This document shows positions 55,403 through 64,000 of a stretch of DNA of 64,000 bases, piece after piece. This stretch comes from Biomphalaria glabrata (lineage: Eukaryota > Mollusca > Gastropoda > Planorbidae): the NCBI RefSeq assembly GCF_947242115.1, contig NC_074716.1, positions 16,627,365 to 16,691,364 of the forward strand, written 5' to 3'. How positions within the stretch are numbered: the first letter of the stretch is position 1; every line of letters starts with the position of its first letter. The notes under the pieces were generated by a model. That model ran no database searches and was not told where the DNA came from. It saw only the letters and a list, made by a program, of their open reading frames with translations. Both the position numbers and the translations under genes were made by a program.

Positions 55403-56278
55403 AAAACAAGGTTACAAAGACAGTTTGTGTGGAAACACAAACTCAAAATCGGCCACCGAAGTGGTCCACCCAGGCAGGTAAAAAGGCAGGTATCAATATT
55501 TTCAGAAAGAACATCAGAATTAAATTCTATCAAGGACAAATGACAGAGAAGAATGGAGAAAGAAGGTTGACAGATCTTGTGTGGTGCCCCAGCGGTCAAG
55601 CAAACCAAAAGATATTTGAAAGTGAATGTGAAGTTAAATGCGAACCTGGCCTAACTAATGTCTTATAATAAATATCTAATTGATCTAATTGTTTTGTAAA
55701 GGGTCAATCTTTTAATCAAATCCTAAAGAAAAAACATTTCTGTAAAAAAAAAATTAAAAATCCTTTAGTTCAGTGTTCTATCACCATGGTGTTTCTCTGT
55801 AGTTCATGAGATAATATGAAATCCTACTTATTAATTGTTATTTTAAATTATGTCCAACGTATGCATCCTAAATAGATTTTTTCTCTTAAATAATGTAGCA
55901 ATACAAATGTAAAAAAAAAAAAATTTTTTTTTTTTTACAAAAAAAACTAAAACCATTTGCATAAATGTGTAAAAATATGGTAAATGGTAGCCTCCTCTAC
56001 TAAAGAGCCTCCCGTATTTGTTACTATTAATAGTGAATAGTTGTAAAAGTGGTGTATTGTTATGAAACACTGCTTGCATAAGTGATTTAAAAAATTAGAT
56101 TTTTTTCGCTTTTAGAAAAAAAAAGTACCCGTTGCATCAGAATTTAACTTTGAATGGACTAAAATATTATGATGTCGGATTTTTACTATCCTTTCTAGTT
56201 TACAAGATCTAAACAGGACGGACAGACATTTTACACAAAACTAATAGCGTCTTTTCCCTTTTCGGTAGCCGCTAAAAA
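55403..56278 (-). repeat. GCGGCC-ended repeat family, copy B
   Basis: Inverse orientation to copy A (7171-7965) and matching it end to end. It begins, read on the minus strand, TTAGCGGCTACCGAAAAGGG and ends near CTTTGTAACCTTGTTTTAAT. The plus-strand frame 55429-55668 (METQTQNRPPKWSTQ ... GERRLTDLVWCP) parallels the 75-codon frame of copy A. Confidence 0.82.
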
Positions 56279-58689
56279 CATTTACTTAAATTAGATTTAT
56301 TGTGATAGGAATATTTGAAGAGTTAGAAATTTAAATTATCATTTTCCCTCAATTTTTATTATTCCATTAAAAACCATGTCAACCAAAAACTAAATTTAAG
56401 ATTAGAAATGTCAGATACAAAAAATTACTTTTATAAAGTTAAACAAAAAAAGTTGTATATAAAGGTAAGCCTATATTTAATGACATAAAAACTTACAAAA
56501 ACAAAATAAGAAAGGCATAGGCTAAATTACTTTATATAATTTCACTGAATCTAAAATTGTTATTGGCATATTGATCGTATTTTATTGATTCTCAACATTG
56601 AGTAGGTGTGGGGTTAGAAAGGGTTAAAGACCAGTTGTGTGTCTGACCCTAAGAAAATAAAACAGGTCATGCAAGAAGGACAATGCTTTTACCCAGCTTA
56701 TAACACAGATCTACATTTTTAATACCTAATATTTAATAAACAATAATTGGATGCCAAAATAATAAAGTATAAAATTATAAAAAGCTGTAAATAAAAGATG
56801 TACAATGAATATTTCAAAGTAGCTATAAAACAATGACATCAAAATAAAAATCAATGAAAAACAGAAAATGCTTATGAAGAAAAAGCCATGATGATTTGTA
56901 TTTCAAACTTCCATTATATAGGTATGTTAAGCTTTTAATTCTGCAACAAATACTTGTTAAACTCATGTCTTATAACAAAAAAAGAACTAGGTTTAGGTAA
57001 TGTTAGTTTTACATTGATGTAATTCCACCAGAGCTAGTACGAGTTGAGATACAAATAATCTGACTTAGACATTGAATAATTAAACATTGAGACAGATGGA
57101 CATATAAACATAGAAACCGTGTTTGAAACACAGGCACTTGTGAACAGACACACACACACAAAGTAAACATAACAAGTAAAAACACACCAACAGTAACAAA
57201 CATTAAGAAAGAGAAACACACGCTGACGCTAACAAAAACATAGATAAAATCATCAATTAGGCCTACAAAAATATGAAAGTTATACATTATTGCTTTTTAC
57301 TTTCTATCATTTTTTAAATATGTAATAAAATACAAATGTACAAAATAAAGGAAAACAAAAGTATACAACTAAATTATGCATAGCTCTCATAGAAAAGTTT
57401 CTAAATCTGGTTTTTACATTAATTTTATTGAAGCTACATAATTTAAATAAATATTAAATATCCTTCCACAAAATTAAAAAAAAACAATGTAAAATTTGTT
57501 TTAGTAATAGTAAAGGGCTCTACAGATGGAGGGTCTAACAATTATATTATAATTCTGTACTTTTAGTTTAAGGTAGGAGTCACTATAAAAAAAAAAGCAA
57601 TATGTAAAGAATAGAAATATTATGCAAATTTAGCGCTTTAAGGCTTTCAGAGGTTGAAATCAACAAAATAACTGGACCTGAGATTAGTCATTAATTGGCA
57701 CTTAAAATATAAATTAATTGCTCTCGAGAGGAAAGCCAAACAGTGAAAGGAAATATAGATGGATAAAATTGCTTGTAAATAATAGATAGATATGTGTATA
57801 AAACAAGGGGCAGATAAAAGTCCTACTTTTGTACAATTCAATTTAAAATGTAAAAGATATTCAACAATTATCTGCCCCTAACCAGAGCTTCTCAAACTGT
57901 TAACATCATTACCAATAAGAGTAGTGACATACATTGTGGATTTCAGTAAACAAAATGAATGCAGAATCTATACCTACTCTTCAAATGCAATAATTTTTTA
58001 TAAGATTATGAAAACAAAATTTAAAGGGTTTTAAGTATAAGCAGAAGGATTCTCAAAATGTAAAGAAGGACTCTATTAAAATAGTTTGAGAAGCCTAGTT
58101 ATAGATCATTATCAGGGTATGAATAAAAAGAAATAATGTATCAACACCAGATTTAGGAAATGTTTTTCTACCAACAGATTTGATACAATGGTGATAAATG
58201 ATGTCAAAACAATTAAGTGGCTTATTGTAGAGAAATTAGAATTAGCAAAAATAAAAAAGTTGATTAGAACATTACATCTTGAACAAATGAAAAAAAAAAA
58301 AAATGTATTGTTATAAAATGATTAAGATAAGAAATATTGCTAAAAAGAAAAATCTGAGATCTTGATGTAATAATCATTTACTTAGAAATTATAATTCTAG
58401 ACCTAACTGGTATTTTTGTTTTGCTTTCAAGCATTGTATTTATAATTAGGAACAAAAGTTAGTTAATAAAGATGAGTTTTAAATAAATATAAATATAATT
58501 TATCTGTAAAGTCATAATTTTAATTGACTTAAAAAATGGAATGACACAGTTGTGAATGTTTTTTTTTGCATGACAACATATAGCAATTTATCAACAATTT
58601 ATAACTCTGCAGGTTTTTATAAATAATTAAATTAACTTTGTGATAACATGATTCTTTTTTTTTGCGTTCAAGTCAAAACTAAGAGCTAA
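56279..58689. other. 3' flank of the second TMEM45 gene
   Basis: AT-rich, no gene seen; it probably contains the 3' UTR of the minus-strand TMEM45 copy. The open frame at 57009-57287 is low-complexity and not credible. Confidence 0.45.
57894..58101. mobile_element. Short hAT-like MITE
   Basis: CAGAGCTTCTCAAACTGTT at the left faces AATAGTTTGAGAAGCCTAG at the right, about 208 bp apart. The ends resemble hAT termini of the TTCTCAAAC type. No target duplication can be recognised. Confidence 0.5.
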
Positions 58690-60120
58690 TTATGAAGTAA
58701 AACCTTTTGTAACTGGTTTCTCAAACTCTATATCACTGACATCCTCATCATCCTCTATTTTTAGCATTCTGTATTCCTCCTGTTTGGGCCCATTTTCCAC
58801 TCCATTACCATTCAAACGAGCTCCTGGAGGCATTCTGTAGATGCAGCCCATAACGACAAACACAACAAACAACAAGATAAAATGGAAGGCACAGTGCCAG
58901 CTGAAATGACAGCAAACAAACAAAATACAAACAAAAATACTTTAAAAAAAAACAAAGCTTATATTAAGTGTATCAATTAGTTTGGATCAGTCATGTAATT
59001 AACATTGTAATAGATCTAGACTAACGATAATAAATCTGTGCGATTAGAAATATTTTCGTACCATAATTGTTTTTGTTAAGCGCAATTTCTTGCTTTAAGC
59101 GTTCTCACTACTCTATGATCCTATCACTTGACTGGACCAGTTGGAAAGGGGTAGGGGGAGAAAGAATGGAGTATCTGGGTGATCGCTTTTTAAATTTATT
59201 TTTTTTTAAAGGGAATGACCTGAATTGGAACTTGTGGGCTAAAGCCTTCTCAGGCTTCTCAAGCCAATGCAGTAAACACTCTGCTAGCGAAGAGTCTATG
59301 AACATGGAAGATTGTAGTTATCTATTGTTTCTACTCTATGTTTGTGTTCACTAAGGCTAATATAAAGGGGACTAATTCAGATTATACCACCACTTCAGTC
59401 AAGTACTATTTCTTTCCTTTGTTTCTGATATCAAACAATTTTATTGATTCTTGTGTTGTCAGGTAAAAGAAATAATTGTGATTCAAGATTGGGTGTCAGA
59501 GAAATAACATGTACAAATTTTGGCCAGACAGACACACACCACAGACAGACAGACAAAGTGTGTTGATATAAGCTTTGTAAAAAAGGTCAACAACAAATGT
59601 TTTTTTTTTTTGTTATTCTTAACATTCAATAGAATGTGGACCTCCTAGAGTCTCTTATTAGTTTTATGGAAGAAAATATTGAACATTTAAATATATACGG
59701 AAAGATTAGTTTAAAATGATTTGGTATAATCTTAAGATTTTCAATTCCACCTACTGCCTCTTATCACAATACAGAAGCTTTGGGCAAAGCATTATAAAAT
59801 AGTTCTTTCTACAAGGAATGATTTTTACTTTTAAGAAAAAAGAATTAATGTGGAAATTAAATTCAATTATTTTGTCAATACAGAAAAGCTTTGAACAATA
59901 TAATTAGTACTGTGTTATTGCACATGCAGCTATTTCAATGTGAAGATGTACATACCTAAAGTAAATAGTAGCTTGCATGACACCCATTTCATCATCTAGT
60001 TTCCATGCAGTTTTATCATTAGGGTGTCCATACAGAATGACTCCGACCCCCCAGAACCAGCTTCCTTGCAGCATAACAAGATATGCTCGGGCCATAGACA
60101 ACAAGGAAGATTTCTGGAAC
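58690..60120 (-). CDS. TMEM45: Second TMEM45 family gene, last two exons
   Basis: Minus-strand exons 60120-59956 (165 nt) and 58900-58690 (211 nt, TAA stop). The first gives FQKSSLLSMARAYLVMLQGS then WFWGVGVILYGHPNDKTAW. The second gives WHCAFHFILLFVVFVVMG and an acidic tail (EDDEDVSDIEFEKP). Phases and positions equal exons 3 and 4 of the complete gene at 12674-23092, and both share MLQGSW, ILYGH and WHCA.H. The residue before WH is S here and C in the other copy. Exons 1 and 2 are not found up to position 64000 and must lie beyond. The two genes are same-strand paralogs about 36 kb apart, with diverged tails, so the duplication is not recent. Confidence 0.9.
59485..59590 (+). repeat. Shared repeat end (CAGACA run plus TGATATAAGCTTTGTA)
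   Basis: GAGAAATAACATGTACAAAT, then a run of CAGACA, then GTTGATATAAGCTTTGTAAA. Partial matches occur at 12070-12150, 24988-25015 and 2247-2275. It is a dispersed family of unknown class; this copy lies in the intron between the last two exons of the second TMEM45 gene. Confidence 0.6.
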
Positions 60121-60478
60121 CTGTGAAGAACAAACTGAATAGTTTAGTAATGAATATAAAGAGACATTGCGTCAACCTCTTATCTTTATAATTTACACAT
60201 GTTTAATAATGAGGGGGCGCGGTGGTCAAATGGTTAAGCGCTTGGCTTCCGAACCTGAGGTCCTGGGTTCGAATCCCAGTGAAGACTGAGATTTCGAATT
60301 TCGGAATTTTTAGGGCGCCCTTGAGTCCACCCAACTCTAATGTGTACCTGATCTTAGTTGGGGAAAGTAAAGGTGGTTGGTCATTGTGCTGGCCACATAA
60401 CACCCTGCTCGTTAACCGTTGGCTAAAGAAACAGATGACCTAACATCATCTGCCCCATAGATCGCAAACAGGGGCGAA

Positions 60479-62374
60479 CTGGGTGTCAAAATCGGCCCGG
60501 GCATTACCATATAACCCGGCCCACAAATGACATGTCATATTATATGTGTATAATATATGTAGATAAAGTTTGATAATGCAGATACTGGATGTATGCTTGC
60601 GTAGGATTACATACTGTATATTATTTATACATGTATGTAATCTGAAAACTATTAACAGTACAATAGCAGCCTTAACAAGTTTGAAATGAATATATTGTTA
60701 TATCTCTGCTCCTACATTGAAGCGTATGGTGCGCACCAGGGCACTGTTAAAGACGAGTGAGTGGGTAGAAACAAGATGGTGGACTGTTGATTCCAGCCAA
60801 GTAGATAGAGAGACAGAATAGAGATAGGTTAGAAACTTAGAACCGCCTGAGTTGTTGAAGGGATCATTGCCAGTGTGTTAAGCGGGTCAGAAGAAATGTA
60901 GTTTGTCTGGTCAGGAAGAAGTCTTGTGAGGAAACTGGAAAGGGTCATTCCTGTTAGTGTATGTATACTATTGTTCCTGAGACACGTAATGTAACCTGTG
61001 TTAGTGGAAAGATAGAGAGCCCTGTTGGAACGTTAAGACATAGGCGGCAGCAGTGAAATGTGTATGTTAGTGGAAGGCAGTGGCGGAGACAGTGAACCCT
61101 GCAGGCCAGAGCAGCTAAATGAACTCATAAGACTTTTATGTTGTGATCGTCTAATATCTTGTAAAAAAAAATCTCTCTTCACCTTTATCTTTCGTGGAGT
61201 GTTTGCCCTCGGTTACAATAGTATTAAATGTTACGTTATGATATTACTTATAGATGACAGATGTTACTTAAAAAAAGAAAATTGCGTCCTAGGCATTTCA
61301 TGTGTCATGCCACTACGTGTCTGATAATTCGTTGGTTTCCCTGGCTGACTCAAACATCCTATTCCATTTAAAGATTAGAGAAAGCTGAACGGTTAGAGTG
61401 GAACTTAATGTGAAAAGCTCTTGCTTCGTCTTAGTACATTCTCAAAAAACGCGAATTTTATAAGAAAGTACCATGACCCATTATTTATAGGGCCTGATTT
61501 AAGTATGTGGGGACCCGGGGGCAGGGTTTTTGTGGAGGCCCCCTACAGTTTTTCAAAAGCTTTCCTGAAATTCCACTTAGGAATAAAAAATACTTATATC
61601 TAAAAACATGCTAAATTTAGTCTCACTTTGCATTTTTTAAACATTTAATATGCAAATTTTAGTTTTAAGAGGTGTATAATTTTGAGTTTGTGGAGGGTAA
61701 GGGCCTGTAAGTCCCTTGATAGATGTACTGCCGTAATTCCAGAGATGCATTCATATATTACGAGCTTGCCACAACCGAACACTTCACGACAGCGTTGCAA
61801 GCCGACCTAAGTTTGAAAGTGTTAGCGTTAAAAATGAAAAAAAAAAGATAATTAAAAGTTTCAGAGACGTCGAAATACCGATACATATATTTCCTCGGGG
61901 ATGTAGCCCCGCTTGCCCTCCTTAAATCCGGCCCTGATTATTTAAAATATAAATCTCCTTTCATTAAATATCGGATGTAACAGCGCTATATAAAACCAGT
62001 TTATTATTATAAGAATTTACGTCTTTAATGACTTTGAACTAAGCAGAAGTTTGTACATGCCGACCAGCAAAATGATCAGGCCAAACACAACCTTGAAGAC
62101 ATCAAAGCAGTGCTGAAGTCCATGGCGCTCGTGCATAACAAAAAATTACGGTCTGACGTTTTGCAAATGATAATAAGTATAGTGTAAATGTTTTGATATT
62201 CTAGTTGAATTTTAAACAAAATTAGTTGTCCAAAAAAAAAAAAACAACTTGAACATCTCTTTCTTGCTGCTGTCACTTTTTTTTTAAAGTTGTCTTAATT
62301 GAAAAAAAAAAAATCTCTTGCCACGACCAGACCGGCCCATTTGCCCGAATGCCCAGATAGCCAGTCCGCCCTTG
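60479..62374. mobile_element. hAT-type element inside the SINE
   Basis: Ends CAGGGGCGAACTGGGTGTC and, inverted, CAAGGGCGGACTGGCTATC. Flanking 8-mers ATCGCAAA and ATCTCAAG agree at 6 of 8, and each differs by one base from the SINE sequence ATCGCAAG that must have been the target. No transposase frame recognised. A smaller hAT lies inside. Confidence 0.87.
61488..61936. mobile_element. 449-bp hAT-type MITE, innermost layer
   Basis: Ends TAGGGCCTGATTTAAG and, inverted, CAGGGCCGGATTTAAG, with a perfect 8-bp duplication ATTATTTA at 61480-61487 and 61937-61944. No coding frame. Confidence 0.92.
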
Positions 62375-62763
62375 ATCTCAAGGTCTGAAAGGGGAAACTT
62401 TACTTTTTTTTTTTACTTTTAATAATGAACCTAGGCTTATCCCTAACTTCACTTAGAATATACAATGCCCCACCCCTCCAGCCCCCTGACTAAAAGGGTA
62501 GGGGATCAACTTTTTTTTTTTTTGGTATAGTGGTGGTGTCACCAGTAAATGTTTGAGTTATGTCTTAAAACATTCTTTTAATGTTGATAATAGGCCTACA
62601 ATATTTCAATTTGCCTTGACTTGAGACTTCCCAGCAAATTGAAAAATTGAAGCCATTTAATAGCTTGAGACATTGAAGTATTTCAGTTATCTTGTTTGCA
62701 AACTATGCCATCAGTATGTCATAATATGTTAAAAAAAATGTTTTTTTGATAAAACATACATAC

Positions 62764-63057
62764 GAGACCAGGACCACTATTTTAGCAACAATGACTATCA
62801 CTATGAAGACCAGGGCCACTATTTTAGCAACAATGACTATCACTATGAAGACCAGGACCACTATTTTAGCAACAATGACTATCACTATGAAGACCAGGAC
62901 CACTATTTTAGCAACAATGACTATCACTATGAAGACCAGGACCACTATTTTAGCAACATTGACTATCACTATGAAGACCAGGACCACTATTTTAGCAACA
63001 ATGACTATCACTATGAAGACCAGGACCACTATTTTAGCAACAATGAATATCACTATG
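62764..63057. repeat. 42-bp minisatellite, 7 units
   Basis: Units of AGACCAGGACCACTATTTTA plus GCAACAATGACTATCACTATGA, almost identical. Frames stay open on both strands because 42 is a multiple of three. Confidence 0.96.
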
Positions 63058-63820
63058 AAACTATGAAGATCTCGATAAGATCGCAAGGCGAAAGAGGAAA
63101 GTGTTGCTGCTAAAGGGCGCAATTTGGGTTTACATATAGGCCAGGCCTACCTGTGTGGTCAGTAGCTCTACGTCGAACTACCTCCACCCCCGGGCTTAAA
63201 TCCTGAAACATTTAAATTTTAAGTTATTGTAATCTTTGAATCATTTGTCTCTTGATCTAGGATAAGTGTGCCACCCATTCGACCTCTGCACAGATGAACT
63301 CGGGGCTTTTATTATTATTATTATCATTGGTCTTTAACATTAATTAAATAGGCTTGAGCTGAATTTTTGTTTGTTTGCTGACAGGGAAAAAATATGAAAA
63401 ACTTAGTTGTTAAAAAGGTATGCGGTATAATCGCCCAAATAAAAAATATCTCTATCCTAACATTGTCTCATGCTTACGTATCACGACAGCTTATTAATAG
63501 TGTTTATTTATTAAAATTAGGGAAAACTAAGTCAGCATTCTTCAAATGTCACCATGTTTCCCCTAGCCCATATTTCTGATTAGATTGTTTTAAAAAAAAA
63601 GTAATTTTAAGTCAAAGTCCTAATAAATAACACTTTTTGAAACGGGCTAACTAATAGACATCATACTTAATGTAGGTCTAATAATACAATAAAAACAAAT
63701 GGATGTCGAACGAGACCTTCGCTACTTCATAAACATTGATCGTTAAGGCTAAGTTAAAGGCCTATATAGGCCTATTTTCATTTATAAAGTCATTATCCTA
63801 GAGATCTATATCATGTGTAT
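63058..63820. other. Gene-free stretch
   Basis: No coding exon matching TMEM45 exon 2 or any other family found. Probably intron of the second TMEM45 gene. Confidence 0.45.
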
Positions 63821-64000
63821 GTAAATGTATTAAATATTTACCTATAACTCCAAATTTAGTCCTAAATGCATTAAATAATTACAAAGAGCTCTAGATTTAG
63901 TCCTAAATGCATTAAAATAGGCCTATAATTTTTTACCAAGTGCTTTAGATGTAGGCCTAATTGCATTAAATATTTACCTATAGCACTAGATGTAGGCCTA
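63821..64000. repeat. Degenerate 41-54-bp tandem repeat at window edge
   Basis: Units contain ATGCATTAAATATTTACCTA and a TTTAGTCCTAA or TGTAGGCCTAA end; four units seen, continuing past the window. Confidence 0.75.

Larger units (their letters stand above)
60211..62418 (+). mobile_element. tRNA-derived SINE, family 1, copy 4, split by a hAT insertion
   Basis: The head and body (60211-60478) carry the A box, GGTTCGAATCC and GTCATTGTGCTGGCCACATA and stop at ATAGATCGCAAA. The missing tail, CTCAAGGTCTGAAAGGGGAA with ACTTTACTTTTT, resumes at 62375. The other SINE copies show these two parts joined. The copy sits about 90 bp beyond a TMEM45 exon. Confidence 0.88.

Noticed and set aside
60690-61215. 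Possible solo LTR (TGTTATATCTC to GGTTACA) inside the hAT element
   Set aside because: Ends are only roughly LTR-like and no target duplication or second copy is visible in the window.
61058-61324. 88-codon plus-strand frame
   Set aside because: Lies within the hAT element, has no domain and is interrupted by A-rich low-complexity sequence.

Overview
This is eukaryotic nuclear DNA: AT-rich, with spliced genes, GT-AG introns, LINEs, tRNA-derived SINEs, hAT transposons and an unusual density of minisatellites. The gene set (two TMEM45-family genes and a metazoan-type NDUFB4), the AGATCTAGATC and TAGGCCTA-rich background and the repeat families suggest a gastropod mollusc, probably a freshwater pulmonate. 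That species-level guess is inference.

Layout. (1) 1-5037, plus strand: the last four coding exons of a single-pass membrane receptor-like gene. All three introns are phase 1, and a 13-residue repeat lies in the cytoplasmic tail. (2) 5-12 kb: repeat land with three LINE remnants. In one of them a 24-bp minisatellite of about 49 units has grown inside the reverse-transcriptase codons. (3) 12,674-23,092, minus strand: a complete four-exon TMEM45 (DUF716) gene of 280 codons. Its introns hold minisatellites, a SINE, a decayed hAT element and a 2.8-kb LINE that ends about 17 bp from a splice acceptor. (4) 23-30 kb: a 21-bp minisatellite with higher-order structure, a 1.07-kb palindrome built from a repeat element plus a SINE head, a LINE fragment, and a second, GC-capped palindrome. 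(5) 30,038-36,054: a whole-looking, very recent Ty3/Gypsy element in a TA-rich palindrome, ending 343 bp before the next gene and on its strand. (6) 36,398-41,945, plus strand: NDUFB4 (complex I subunit), three exons, 123 aa. Its first intron carries a 990-bp DNA element with 14-bp inverted ends and a 6-bp target duplication. (7) 42.6-45.5 kb: 33-bp and 42-bp minisatellites; then a LINE fragment and, at 46.6-50.1 kb, nested hAT elements. (8) 50-58.7 kb: more minisatellites and repeats, with no gene recognised. (9) 58,690-60,120, minus strand: the last two exons of a second TMEM45 gene, whose upstream exons lie beyond the window. The flank inside that gene holds a three-layer nest (SINE, hAT, hAT) readable from its 8-bp target duplications.

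How it fits together. The two TMEM45 genes are same-strand tandem paralogs with NDUFB4 between them on the opposite strand. The receptor-like gene is a separate neighbour. No operon-like or multi-gene system is visible. The novelty lies in the repeat biology: minisatellites born inside other sequences, nested transposons, palindromes, and a recent LTR element at a housekeeping gene's 5' side.
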